From Micromonospora sp. PLK6-60 (GTDB lineage: Bacteria; Actinomycetota; Actinomycetes; Mycobacteriales; Micromonosporaceae): 64,000 nucleotides of DNA. Made by a program: the position numbers and the translations under genes. The notes below the pieces were generated by a model that was not told the DNA's origin, did no database searches, and saw only the letters and a program-made list of their open reading frames with translations. This document shows, piece after piece, positions 48,901-57,923 of the stretch. Positions within the stretch are counted from its first letter, which is position 1, and every line of letters begins with the position of its first letter. The DNA is taken from positions 310,001 to 374,000 of the forward strand of contig NZ_JAIOAA010000002.1 of NCBI RefSeq assembly GCF_019890675.1. The letters run 5' to 3'.

Positions 48901-49767
48901 GAGGTGCACCAGCGGCGGCGGCTGGTGCTCGGCCCGACCAACCCGTACACCCTGATCTCCGCGGTCCGGCTCGGTACGGACCTGCGCGAGGCCGGCGAGT
49001 ACGAGAAGTCGGTGGCGCTGCTGCGCGGGGTGCTGGACAGCTTCGTGCAGGTGCTCGGCGCGGAGGACCAGCAGACCCTGACCGCGCAGGTGAACCTCGC
49101 GGTGTCGATGCGCAGCGTGGGCCGGCCCGCGGAGGCCGCGCCGATGTTCGAGGCCGCCTACCGGACGCTCGTCGACCGGTTCGGGCCGCACAACCCGGAC
49201 ACGGTGGCCTGCCGGTCCAGCCGGGCGGCGAACCTGCTGGCCGTGCAGGACGAGGCCCGGGCGCTGGCCGAGATGAACGTGGTGGCCCGGGCGTACGAGG
49301 AGGTGCTGCGCCTCGGCCCGACGCACCCGCACACGCTGGCGACGCTGAGCAACCGCTCCGCCGCCGAGCGTGCCCTGGGCCGCCGTTCCGCGGCCCGGGC
49401 CACCGCCGGCCGGGCCGCGGAGGAGCTGCGCAAGGTGCTCGGCACGGACCACCCGCACACCCTGGCCGCGGAGGTCAACCACGCGGTCTGCCTGGCCGAG
49501 GACGGCGACTGGGAGCAGGCCCGGGACCGGCTGCGCGACGTCGCGGAGCGGCTCGCCCGCGCGGTCGGCGCGGGCCACCCGGACACGCTGCGCTGCCTCG
49601 GCGACCTGGCCCTGGTCACCCGGCGGGCCGGGGGCGGCGGGCCGGAGGCGGACGACGCGGCCGCGGCCGACCGGCTGGCCGACGTGATCGGGCAGGACCA
49701 CCCGAGCGTGCAGACGTTGCGGGAGCGCCGGCTGGTGGTCCGGGTGATCGACCCGAACCCGTTCTGA
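45907..49767 (+). CDS. fxsT: FxSxx-COOH system MinD-like/NB-ARC/TPR protein FxsT
   Basis: 1,286 aa. Residues 1-300 form a MinD/ParA-like P-loop domain with deviant Walker A K16-G-G-T-G-R-T-M and VLVADWDLESPGLHRFF; a possible second TIR-like region follows (DDQIVLRYAPEDAVWAEWLERVLTAAGLRV, about 335-420). At about 475-800 is an NB-ARC/STAND NTPase (FTGREDDLAELRRQL; P-loop G507-M-G-G-V-G-K-T; RWLVVFDNAEE; HVLLTSRN). From about 860 to 1265 are TPR-like repeats spaced 42 residues with the H-P-x-T-L motif. STAND proteins oligomerise on sensing a ligand. Last gene of the operon; overlaps fxsC. Confidence 0.9.
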   Translation: MSNDREGQVVTFYSFKGGTGRTMALANVAWILAANGRRVLVADWDLESPGLHRFFHPFLDAEAIQNTSGVIDMIRDYEWETTRTVDRPDRWVEQFARVGRHAFSLRWTFPDGGSLDFLSAGRQNSDYAVSVSGLDWDNFYNRLGGAQFFEALRADLRREYDYTLIDSRTGLSDVADICTLHLPDTLVDCFTLSDQGIEGAARVAHSVRDRFRRRDIRILPVPMRVDQAEKEKAEAGRSLAMRRFAGLPTGMTEAERRRYWAAVEVPYRPFYAYEETLATFGDPPGSPTSLLAAFETLTGILTDGEVTALPVMDESVRERGKARFRRRTEAVDDQIVLRYAPEDAVWAEWLERVLTAAGLRVVEPAAAVGSAASPAPRTLTVVSPAYLATPAGSLPPREPSTGSTALAAYVADLRPLAEFPAQASAQLVNVSAETAVERVLRLVGRPVPPAAQGAPAGAARYPGAEPAIFNAPNRNARFTGREDDLAELRRQLQSGGSAVVLPVALQGMGGVGKTQVALEYVHRFRSAYDLVWWIVADPPQFVDTSVADLAPRLDLPTGPTLPDTVQTVLQALGRGEPYERWLVVFDNAEELEHIEQFLPQGSGHVLLTSRNRAWGERANPIQVDVFDRAESVAHLTQRVPAISPEEADRVAEALGDLPIAVAAAGAWLAETGTPVPDYLRLIERHGPSALSVEATWDLSLNRLRDQAPAAYRLLQLCSVLAPEIALDLIYSDEMAGALVAYDPSVSERLVRGALVQQINRLALLKLDVQGGRIQVHRLLQAVVRDRMTPEEIAEARHQVHLVLAASRPRGDVDDPATWPRLRMLWPHLEVSEAVTCPEESVRQLLIDRVRYLWQRGGLTQAEEFSQQVDELWSGQLDGPDGGGALPRQLLHLRFNRANILRSLGRFAEARELDEAVLAEQRRVLGELHPHTLMTAGSLAGDLRALGRYGEALDRDRATYASWVQVLGEDDRRTLSAANNLAVSYRLVGDYRAARRWDDEVHQRRRLVLGPTNPYTLISAVRLGTDLREAGEYEKSVALLRGVLDSFVQVLGAEDQQTLTAQVNLAVSMRSVGRPAEAAPMFEAAYRTLVDRFGPHNPDTVACRSSRAANLLAVQDEARALAEMNVVARAYEEVLRLGPTHPHTLATLSNRSAAERALGRRSAARATAGRAAEELRKVLGTDHPHTLAAEVNHAVCLAEDGDWEQARDRLRDVAERLARAVGAGHPDTLRCLGDLALVTRRAGGGGPEADDAAAADRLADVIGQDHPSVQTLRERRLVVRVIDPNPF

Positions 49768-49802
49768 CCGTCGTCGCGCCGCTCGCCGGGCGCGGTTCGC
49801 CC

Positions 49803-49898
49803 GGCACCGGCCCGGCCGGTCTCAGCGGCACCGGCCCGGCCGGTCTCAGCGGCACCGGCCCGGCCGGTCTCAGCGACACCGGCCCGGCCGGTCTCAGC
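49803..49898. repeat. four tandem 24-bp units with internal dyads
   Basis: GGCACCGGCCCGGCCGGTCT + CAGC repeated four times (49803, 49827, 49851, 49875), the last with one base change. Each unit contains ACCGGC-CCG-GCCGGT, so the array can form up to four hairpins between the convergent fxsT and hydrolase genes. The hydrolase stop codon (49894-49896) lies inside the last unit. Confidence 0.9.
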
Positions 49899-50826
49899 GG
49901 CGCCGGACGTCGGCCAGTTCGGGGGTGGTCAGCCAGGCGAGGGTCTGCGGCAGGATCTCCACCGCGCCGAAGTGCGCCGCGCCGGGCTGCACCTGGACCT
50001 CGGCGTTGGTGATGCGGTCGGCGAGCCACCGGGAGTGCGCCACCGGGGTGAAGCGGTCCTGCTCGCCGTGCCACAGCCGCACCGGCGCCCGGATGGCGCC
50101 GAGGTCGAAACCCCAGCCCCGGCGCAGGGCGAGCACGTCGTCGATCCAGCCGTCCGGGCCGTGCCGCAGCGCCTCCGCGTACATGGCGGCCAGCAGGCGG
50201 CGGATCGTCACGTCGTCCACCACCCGGATGTCCGGCTCGGTGAGCTGCGGGCGGAGGAACTCCAGCAGGGTGACCGGGTCCCGCTGGGCGTCCTGGGCGC
50301 GCAGGGTCAGCGACAGCCGTAACTCGGCGGCGTCCTCGTCGGCCAGGCCGAAGTCGTCGACGTTCGCGTCGGCCATGCCGGCGTACCAGTCGAGGTCGGG
50401 GGAGCCGGCGGGGGCGAGCCCGACCAGCACCGCGGCCCGGGTCACCCGCTCCGGCAGCAGCGCGGCGCAGGCCAGGGCGTGCGGGCCGCCGCCCGAGCGG
50501 CCCACCACGGCGAACCGCTCGAGGCCCAGGTCGTCGGCGATCGCGGCCACGTCGGCCGCCGCGTCGGCCACCCGGCGACCCTCCCGCCGGTCCGAGTCGC
50601 CGTAGCCGGGCCGGTCGTAGCAGACCAGGTGCACCCCGAGCCGGTAGAGGACGACCGGGCGGGGGCGGGGGCCGCTGCGGCTGCCGGGAGTGCCGTGCAG
50701 CAGGAACACCGCGGGCCCGTCGGGCGCGCCGGAGGTCTCCACCGCGAGTCGCCGCCCGTCGGGGGTGACGACGGTGCGCTGCGCGTCGTTTTCCAGCGTC
50801 ACGGTGGCCTCCCGCGGGTTCGTCAT
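49894..50826 (-). CDS. alpha/beta hydrolase
   Basis: 310 aa. Alpha/beta-hydrolase fold: VFLLHGTPGSRSGPRPRP (oxyanion loop), nucleophile elbow G-R-S-G-G-G-P-H-A-L, APVRLWHGEQDRFTPVAHSRWLADRI (acid Asp) and GAAHFG (catalytic His). ATG at 50826 (MTNPREATVTL) is preferred; upstream in-frame sequence resembles non-coding DNA. Possibly an esterase or epoxide-hydrolase-like enzyme; substrate unknown. Divergent from miaB across 187 bp. Confidence 0.88.
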   Translation of the reverse strand: MTNPREATVTLENDAQRTVVTPDGRRLAVETSGAPDGPAVFLLHGTPGSRSGPRPRPVVLYRLGVHLVCYDRPGYGDSDRREGRRVADAAADVAAIADDLGLERFAVVGRSGGGPHALACAALLPERVTRAAVLVGLAPAGSPDLDWYAGMADANVDDFGLADEDAAELRLSLTLRAQDAQRDPVTLLEFLRPQLTEPDIRVVDDVTIRRLLAAMYAEALRHGPDGWIDDVLALRRGWGFDLGAIRAPVRLWHGEQDRFTPVAHSRWLADRITNAEVQVQPGAAHFGAVEILPQTLAWLTTPELADVRRR

Positions 50827-51013
50827 GTGCTCCCCCGAAGCGGAGACGCGCATCGGTGGCGCAAAGCCCCCGAAACCGCCCAGAACACAGTCCTGCTGTG
50901 CAGCGTACTGCCCGGCGTGTGCCCCCGCCATGGGCCGGCGGGCCAATGCCGGCCGGCGGGCCCGGCCGACCGGGCCGCTACCCTGGTAGCCCGAGGAAAG
51001 GGGCGCCGAGCAG

Positions 51014-52492
51014 GTGGCTAGGACCTACAACGTCGTGACGTACGGCTGCCAGATGAACGTGCACGACTCCGAGCGCATCTCCGGCCTGCTGGAGCGGGCC
51101 GGATACGAGCGTGCCCCCGCCGGCGAGGAGACCCCGGACGTGGTGGTCTTCAACACCTGCGCGGTCCGGGAGAACGCCGACAACCGGCTCTACGGCAACC
51201 TCGGCCGGCTGCGCCCGGTCAAGGACAAGCACCGCGACATGCAGATCGCCGTGGGCGGCTGCCTGGCCCAGAAGGACCGTGGCGAGATCGTCCGCAAGGC
51301 GCCCTGGGTGGACGTGGTCTTCGGCACCCACAACATCGGTTCGCTGCCGGTGCTGCTGGAGCGCGCCCGGCACAACGCCGCCGCCGAGGTGGAGATCCTC
51401 GAGTCCCTCGACGTCTTCCCCTCCACGCTGCCGACCCGCCGCGAGTCGACGTACGCCGGCTGGGTGTCGATCTCCGTCGGCTGCAACAACACCTGCACCT
51501 TCTGCATTGTGCCGTCGCTGCGCGGCAAGGAGCGCGACCGCCGCCCCGGCGACATCCTCTCCGAGGTGCGCGCGCTTGTCGACGAGGGCGTGCTCGAGGT
51601 GACCCTGCTCGGCCAGAACGTCAACTCCTACGGGGTGGAGTTCGGCGACCGGTACGCCTTCGGCAAGCTGCTGCGCGCCTGCGGGGAGATCGACGGGCTG
51701 GAGCGGGTCCGGTTCACCAGCCCGCACCCGAAGGACTTCACCGACGACGTGATCGCCGCGATGGCCGAGACCCCGAACGTCTGCCACTCGCTGCACATGC
51801 CGTTGCAGTCCGGCTCCGACGACGTGCTGCGCGCGATGCGCCGCTCGTACCGGTCGGAGAAATACCTGGGCATCATCGAGAAGGTGCGGGCGGCGATGCC
51901 GGACGCGGCGATCACCACCGACATCATCGTCGGCTTCCCCGGCGAGACCGAGGCCGACTTCGCCAGGACCCTCGACGTGGTCCGCGCGGCCCGGTTCTCC
52001 TCGGCGTTCACCTTCCAGTACTCCAAGCGCCCCGGCACCCCGGCCGCGACGATGGACGGCCAACTGCCCAAGCAGGTCGTGCAGGAGCGCTACGACCGGC
52101 TGATCGCCTGCGTCGAGGAGATCACCTGGGCGGAGAACAAGCGGCTGCTGGGGGAGACCGTCGAGGTGCTGGTCGCCGTCGGCGAGGGGCGCAAGGACGA
52201 GCGCACCGGCCGGATGTCCGGCCGGGCCCGGGACGGCCGGCTCGTGCACTTCGCGACCGGCGACCTGGCCGGGTCGATCCGCCCCGGCGACATCGTGCAC
52301 ACCACCATCACGTACGCCGCCCCGCACCACCTCAACGCCGACGGCGCGCCGCTGTCGCACCGGCGTACCCGGGCCGGCGACGCGGCCGAGGCGGGGCGGG
52401 CCCCGCGTACCCCGGGGGTGCTGCTCGGGCTGCCCACGGTCGGCGCGCCGGCCGCGGCACCCACCCCCGCCACCGGCTGCGCCGCGCACTGA
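51014..52492 (+). CDS. miaB: tRNA-2-methylthio-N6-dimethylallyladenosine synthase MiaB
   Basis: 492 aa. Adds the methylthio group to i6A37 of tRNAs. UPF0004 domain with three cluster Cys (YGCQMN at Cys12, [19 protein letters not shown]), radical SAM motif C157-x3-C161-x2-C164 (GCNNTCTFC), and C-terminal TRAM domain ([31 protein letters not shown]). GTG at 51014 with GAAAGGGG upstream. A low-complexity tail of about 50 residues ends the protein. MiaA, which makes the substrate i6A, is encoded 7.6 kb downstream. The stop codon is within a 68-bp palindrome. Confidence 0.97.
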   Translation: MARTYNVVTYGCQMNVHDSERISGLLERAGYERAPAGEETPDVVVFNTCAVRENADNRLYGNLGRLRPVKDKHRDMQIAVGGCLAQKDRGEIVRKAPWVDVVFGTHNIGSLPVLLERARHNAAAEVEILESLDVFPSTLPTRRESTYAGWVSISVGCNNTCTFCIVPSLRGKERDRRPGDILSEVRALVDEGVLEVTLLGQNVNSYGVEFGDRYAFGKLLRACGEIDGLERVRFTSPHPKDFTDDVIAAMAETPNVCHSLHMPLQSGSDDVLRAMRRSYRSEKYLGIIEKVRAAMPDAAITTDIIVGFPGETEADFARTLDVVRAARFSSAFTFQYSKRPGTPAATMDGQLPKQVVQERYDRLIACVEEITWAENKRLLGETVEVLVAVGEGRKDERTGRMSGRARDGRLVHFATGDLAGSIRPGDIVHTTITYAAPHHLNADGAPLSHRRTRAGDAAEAGRAPRTPGVLLGLPTVGAPAAAPTPATGCAAH

Positions 52493-52556
52493 GGTGTAAG
52501 GAGGGGCCCCTTATTAACAGACGTCTGTTAATAAGGGGCCCCTCCTTACACCTCAG
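52489..52556. terminator. 68-bp perfect loopless palindrome holding both stop codons
   Basis: Thirty-four base pairs of perfect dyad centred between 52522 and 52523 (core AACAGACGTCTGTT, flanked by GGGGCCCC-type blocks). The miaB TGA (52490-52492) is in the left arm and the pectate lyase TGA (52553-52555, minus) is the same triplet in the right arm. RNA from either side folds into a very stable hairpin, so it is a bidirectional terminator; it may also be a mobile REP-like repeat. Confidence 0.9.
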
Positions 52557-53893
52557 ACGGTGATCCGCCCGGCGCCCGCGCCGCCGGTCACGATCGACTT
52601 GACGCTGCTCGCGCCGTCCAGGGTGTACGGGTACGGGATGCCCGCCACGCTGCCGCCGGTCTGCCCGCCGCCCGAGTTGACGAAGTGGTTGTTCCGGGCG
52701 ACCAGGCTGCCCGGCCCGGAGCTGCCCTCACCGAGGTGGTACGGGTCCTTGACGTTCTCGAAGTAGTTGCCCTCGACCAGGACCCCGGCGTTCATGGTGG
52801 ACGCCACCCCGTAGCCGCTGTTGGCGTAGTAGTAGTTGTTGTAGACGTGCACCGGGTTGCCGAAGCGGACCCGGGGGTGGCGCTGGGTGCTGGCGTCGAA
52901 CCAGTTGTGGTGGTAGGTCACCCGCAGGTGACCGGCGTCCTGCCCGCCGTTGTCGTCGCTGTGCCCCAGCAGCATCGACTTGTCGTGGTTGAACACCCGG
53001 TTCCAGGACACGGTGACGAAGTCCGAGCCACGCTTGATGTCGACCGCGCCGTCGTACCCCTGGCTGAAGGTGTTGTGGTCGATCCAGATGTTGGTGGCCG
53101 ACTCCTGGACGTTGACGGCGTCGTCGTTCCAGCCCCGGAAGGTCAGGTTGCGGATGATGACGTTGCGGTCCCCGCTGATGTTGAGGCCGCAGCCGACGAT
53201 TGTCGCGCCCGCGTTGCCGAGAATGGTCTTGTTCGACCGGACCCGCAGCATGCCGGTGCAGGAGATGGTGCCGGAGACCCGGATGACCGCCGCCCCGGTG
53301 GCCCCGAGCGCGCTGCTGAGCGCGCTCGCGCTGGTGACGGTGGTGGTCGGCCCGCCGCTCCCGCCGGTGGTGCCGCCGTTCTGGGTGGCCCAACCCACCA
53401 GGCCGCTCGGCGGCGGGACGGGCGGCGGCGACTGGGACGGCGGCGGGCCGCTGGTCGGGCCGCTGGTCGGGGTGGTGCCGCCGGTGCAGGTCACCCCGTT
53501 GAGCGTGAAGCTGGTCGGCGCCGGGTTGCTGGTGTTGTTCCAGGTCCCGTTGAAGCCGAAGGACGTGCTCGCCCCGGTGGGCAGGCTGGCGTTGTAGCCG
53601 ACGTCGGTGGCGGTGACGTCGCTCCCGTTCTGGGTCACGGTGGCGTTCCACGCGTCGGTGGCCCGCTGGCCGGCCGCGAACGACCAGCGCAGCGTCCAGC
53701 CGGAGATCGGGTCGCCCAGGTTGGTGACGGTGACGTTGCCGGTGAAGCCGCCGGACCACTGGCCGCCGACCGAGTAGGTGACCGTGCAGCCGGTGGCGGC
53801 GTGCGCGGTGACGGCGGTCAGCACCCCGGTGACGAGCAGCGCGGCGGTGGCGGTGGCGGTGATCAGCGTCTGACGACGCGGGGTGGCGTGCAT
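52553..53893 (-). CDS. secreted CBM2-pectate lyase
   Basis: 446 aa. Sec signal (about 1-32, TAVTAHAA), CBM2 cellulose-binding domain (about 34-135: CTVTYSVGGQWSGGFTGNVTVTNLG, paired Cys, surface Trp), Pro/Ser linker (about 138-165), then a polysaccharide lyase family 1 beta-helix (about 168-446): NIWIDHNTFSQGYDGAVDIKRGSDFVTVSWNRVF, HHNWFDASTQRHPRVRFGNPVHVYNNYY with the catalytic Arg region. Cleaves pectate while bound to plant cell walls. ATG at 53893 with AGAGGA upstream. Follows the GH5 gene by 90 bp on the same strand. Confidence 0.93.
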   Translation of the reverse strand: MHATPRRQTLITATATAALLVTGVLTAVTAHAATGCTVTYSVGGQWSGGFTGNVTVTNLGDPISGWTLRWSFAAGQRATDAWNATVTQNGSDVTATDVGYNASLPTGASTSFGFNGTWNNTSNPAPTSFTLNGVTCTGGTTPTSGPTSGPPPSQSPPPVPPPSGLVGWATQNGGTTGGSGGPTTTVTSASALSSALGATGAAVIRVSGTISCTGMLRVRSNKTILGNAGATIVGCGLNISGDRNVIIRNLTFRGWNDDAVNVQESATNIWIDHNTFSQGYDGAVDIKRGSDFVTVSWNRVFNHDKSMLLGHSDDNGGQDAGHLRVTYHHNWFDASTQRHPRVRFGNPVHVYNNYYYANSGYGVASTMNAGVLVEGNYFENVKDPYHLGEGSSGPGSLVARNNHFVNSGGGQTGGSVAGIPYPYTLDGASSVKSIVTGGAGAGRITV

Positions 53894-53983
53894 GGTCTGT
53901 TCCTCTCCGCTGGAGGTGGGAGGCGGCCCGTGGCCGTCGGCGTCGGCCACGGGCCGCTCCCGATCTGGAGGTGGTGCCGGGGT

Positions 53984-55780
<1,797 letters not shown>

Positions 55781-55795
55781 TCAGCTCCGTCGCCC

Positions 55796-55824
55796 ATTCT
55801 GATCAGCTGACGTCGATGCGTCAA
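55796..55824 (-). promoter_or_regulatory. candidate promoter of the GH5-pectate lyase genes
   Basis: On the minus strand TTGACG (55824-55819), 17-bp spacer, CAGAAT (55801-55796). The spacer side carries the dyad TGACG-N6-CGTCA (55808-55823), a possible operator. It would leave a leader of about 200 nt in which no gene or riboswitch is recognised. Confidence 0.45.
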
Positions 55825-55837
55825 CGGGTGGACGCGC

Positions 55838-55874
55838 GGAAGCCCCCGATCCCGCGCGGGGACCGGGGGCTTCC
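55838..55874. terminator. hairpin downstream of the DUF349 gene
   Basis: GGAAGCCCCCG against CGGGGGCTTCC, 11-bp perfect outer stem with a further inner CCC/GGG pairing, 14 bp past the stop of the minus-strand gene. It separates it from the GH5 promoter. Confidence 0.75.
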
Positions 55875-55887
55875 GGGGTGGATCAGG

Positions 55888-57096
55888 TCAGCTGGACTGC
55901 TCGGCCAGCTGGAGGAACTGCCGCTTGGAGGCGAGCGCCTGCTCGGCCTCCTTGACCCGGCGGGCGTCGCCGGCGGCCTGGGCCCGGGCGAGCCGCTCCT
56001 CGGCCTCGGCGACCTGCGCCCGCATCTGGGCCAGCAGCGGGTTGTCCTCCTTGGTGGTGCGCCGCCACGCCGAGTCCATCACCTCGCGGACCTTGTCGTC
56101 CACGGCGCGCAGCCGGCGCTCCAGGCCGGCGGCGGCCTCCCGCGGCACCCGGCCCGCCTCGTGCCACTGCGCCTGGATCTCCCGCAGCTTGGCCTGGGCG
56201 CCCTTCGGGTCGCCGTCGACGTCCAGCGCCTCGGCCTCGACCAGCAGCGCCTGCTTGCGCTCCAGGTTGGCCCGCTGCTCGTTGTCCCGGGCGGAGAAGA
56301 CCTCGCTGCGGCGGCTGAAGAACCCGTCCTGTGCGGCGCGGAACCTCTCCCAGAGCTTCTGCTCGGCCTCCTTGGACGCCCGCGGCGCGGCCTTCCACTG
56401 GTTCATCAGGTCCTTGAGCTGGTTGGCGGTGGCCGCCCAGTCGGTGGAGTCCTTCAGCTTCTCGGCCTCGGCGACCAGCTCCTCCTTGACCCCCTGCGCC
56501 TGCTTGCGCTGCTGGTCCAGGGAGGCGAAGTGGGCGCCCCGGCGCCGGGTGAAGCCGTCCCGCGCGGCGGCGAACCGCTTCCACAGCTCACCGTCGGTCT
56601 TCTTGTCGACCCCGCGGATGGTCTTCCACTCGTCGAGGATCTCCTTGAGCCGGTCACCGGCGGTCTTCCAGCCGGTCGACTCGGCGGCCAGCTTCTCCGC
56701 CTCCTCGACCAGCGCGGTCTTGCGGGCCACGGCCTCGACCCGGGCGGCGTCGCGGGCGGCGCGCGCCTCCCCGGCCTTCTCCTCGGCGACGGTGGCGAGC
56801 TTGTCCAGCCGGGCGGCCAGGGCGTCGATGTCGCCGACCACGTGCGCCTCGGGCAGCGAGGCGCGGATCCGCCGGATCGTGGTCAGCGAGTGGCCGGCGT
56901 CCGCCGCGCCCGAGTTGAGCCGGGCCTCGGTCAGATCCACCTCGGTCACCAGGTCGGCGTAGCGGCGGGCGAAGTGGGCCAACCCCTCCTCCGGGGCCCC
57001 TGCCTGCCAGGACCCGACCACCCGCTCGCCCTCGGCCGTCTTGACGTAGACGGTGCCGTCCGCGTCCACCCGTCCGAAGGCAGTCCAGTCGCTCAT
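55888..57096 (-). CDS. DUF349 protein
   Basis: 402 aa. After an N-terminal segment (WTAFGRVDADGTVYVKTAEGERVVGSWQAG) there are four helical DUF349 repeats of about 70 residues, e.g. GDRLKEILDEWKTIRGVDKKTDGELWKRFAAARDGFTRRR and ANQLKDLMNQWKAAPRASKEAEQKLWERFRAAQDGFFSRR, largely coiled coil. The family occurs near this locus in many actinobacteria; function not settled. ATG at 57096. Cytosolic. Confidence 0.9.
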   Translation of the reverse strand: MSDWTAFGRVDADGTVYVKTAEGERVVGSWQAGAPEEGLAHFARRYADLVTEVDLTEARLNSGAADAGHSLTTIRRIRASLPEAHVVGDIDALAARLDKLATVAEEKAGEARAARDAARVEAVARKTALVEEAEKLAAESTGWKTAGDRLKEILDEWKTIRGVDKKTDGELWKRFAAARDGFTRRRGAHFASLDQQRKQAQGVKEELVAEAEKLKDSTDWAATANQLKDLMNQWKAAPRASKEAEQKLWERFRAAQDGFFSRRSEVFSARDNEQRANLERKQALLVEAEALDVDGDPKGAQAKLREIQAQWHEAGRVPREAAAGLERRLRAVDDKVREVMDSAWRRTTKEDNPLLAQMRAQVAEAEERLARAQAAGDARRVKEAEQALASKRQFLQLAEQSS

Positions 57097-57226
57097 GTGC
57101 CCATCCTCGTTCTCCCGGCGTCGACGGGACACTCCCGCGATCGCCGCCACGGCGCAGCCAAGTTACTCCCGGCATTGTCACAGGTCCGACCCGGTCCGTG
57201 TCGAGCGCCTGTCGTCGACCGTGACC

Positions 57227-57240
57227 ATACGGTGTCGTAT
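57227..57240. promoter_or_regulatory. palindrome ATACG-N4-CGTAT, operator candidate 1
   Basis: ATACG-GTGT-CGTAT in the gap between DUF349 and the SnoaL-like gene. Its half-site resembles that of the second dyad at 57284, and both have a 4-bp centre beginning with (G/T)GT. Confidence 0.5.
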
Positions 57241-57283
57241 CTGCCGCGGACCGCCAGGACGACGGGTGTGTCGGAAGTTAGCG

Positions 57284-57297
57284 TACCGTGTACGGTA
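57284..57297. promoter_or_regulatory. palindrome TACCG-N4-CGGTA, operator candidate 2
   Basis: TACCG-TGTA-CGGTA, 44 bp before the Shine-Dalgarno of the SnoaL-like gene. Sites of this pattern are typical of TetR-family regulators in actinobacteria. No TetR gene is adjacent in this window. Confidence 0.5.
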
Positions 57298-57350
57298 GTG
57301 CGTACGGCACGCGCCGGCCGGCGCCTGTGCCCGACCAAGGAGGACGCCCG

Positions 57351-57800
57351 ATGACCCAGTCCCGTACCCAGCTCCTGCCCCCGGTCGACCCGGGCTTCGT
57401 CCCCGACCCCGCCGACCTGGCCGAACTGGATGCGTGGTTCCGCGACTACGACGCGCTGGCCGAGGCCGGCGACGTGGCGGCCACCGCCGACCTGGCGATG
57501 TTTCCGCTCAACGCGGTCACCGACGACGCCGCCGGGGAGGGCTCGGCCCGGCAGCTCGACCGGGCGGCGTACCTGGAGATGATGGGCGGGGTGCTCAGCG
57601 GCGGCGGCGACCTCACCATGGAGTCGCGGCGCACGCCCTACTTCCTCACCCGCAGCCTGGTCGTGGTCTTCACCGACGCCGAGTTCACCGTCGACGGGGT
57701 GAAGCAGCGGGTCCGCTACGCCGACCTGCTGGTCCGGTCGGGCGGGAAGTGGCGGTTCCAGACCATGGTCCAAGGCGGGTGGGGCGGCCAGGCCGGCTGA
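57351..57800 (+). CDS. SnoaL/NTF2-like protein
   Basis: 149 aa. ATG at 57351 with AAGGAGG nine bases upstream. Helical start (PADLAELDAWFRDYDALAEAGDVAATADLAMFPLNAVTD) followed by beta strands (SRRTPYFLTRSLVVVFTDAEFTVDGVKQRVRYADLLVRSGGKWRFQTMVQGGW) fit the cone-like NTF2/SnoaL/DUF4440 fold. Members are enzymes or ligand-binding proteins; the role here is unknown. Two TetR-type dyads upstream suggest regulated expression. Confidence 0.75.
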   Translation: MTQSRTQLLPPVDPGFVPDPADLAELDAWFRDYDALAEAGDVAATADLAMFPLNAVTDDAAGEGSARQLDRAAYLEMMGGVLSGGGDLTMESRRTPYFLTRSLVVVFTDAEFTVDGVKQRVRYADLLVRSGGKWRFQTMVQGGWGGQAG

Positions 57801-57819
57801 CCCACCGCCCGTCCGGGCC

Positions 57820-57891
57820 GGCGGGTGCGGCGACGTCCGGGTTGGCGGGTGCGGCGACGTTCGGGATGGCGGGTGCGGCGACGTCCGGGAT
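57820..57891. repeat. three tandem 24-bp units
   Basis: GGCGGGTGCGGCGACGTCCG + GGNT at 57820, 57844 and 57868, with one or two substitutions. It lies between the SnoaL-like gene and the LigB-like gene and keeps frames open on both strands, which creates spurious N-terminal extensions for the latter. Confidence 0.9.
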
Positions 57892-57923
57892 GGCCCGGCC
57901 CGGGCGACCGATACGGTTGCCCC

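Noticed and set aside
46762-49701. A 979-codon minus-strand open frame opposite fxsT
   Set aside because: No domain, biased composition, and the plus strand has recognisable P-loops and TPRs.
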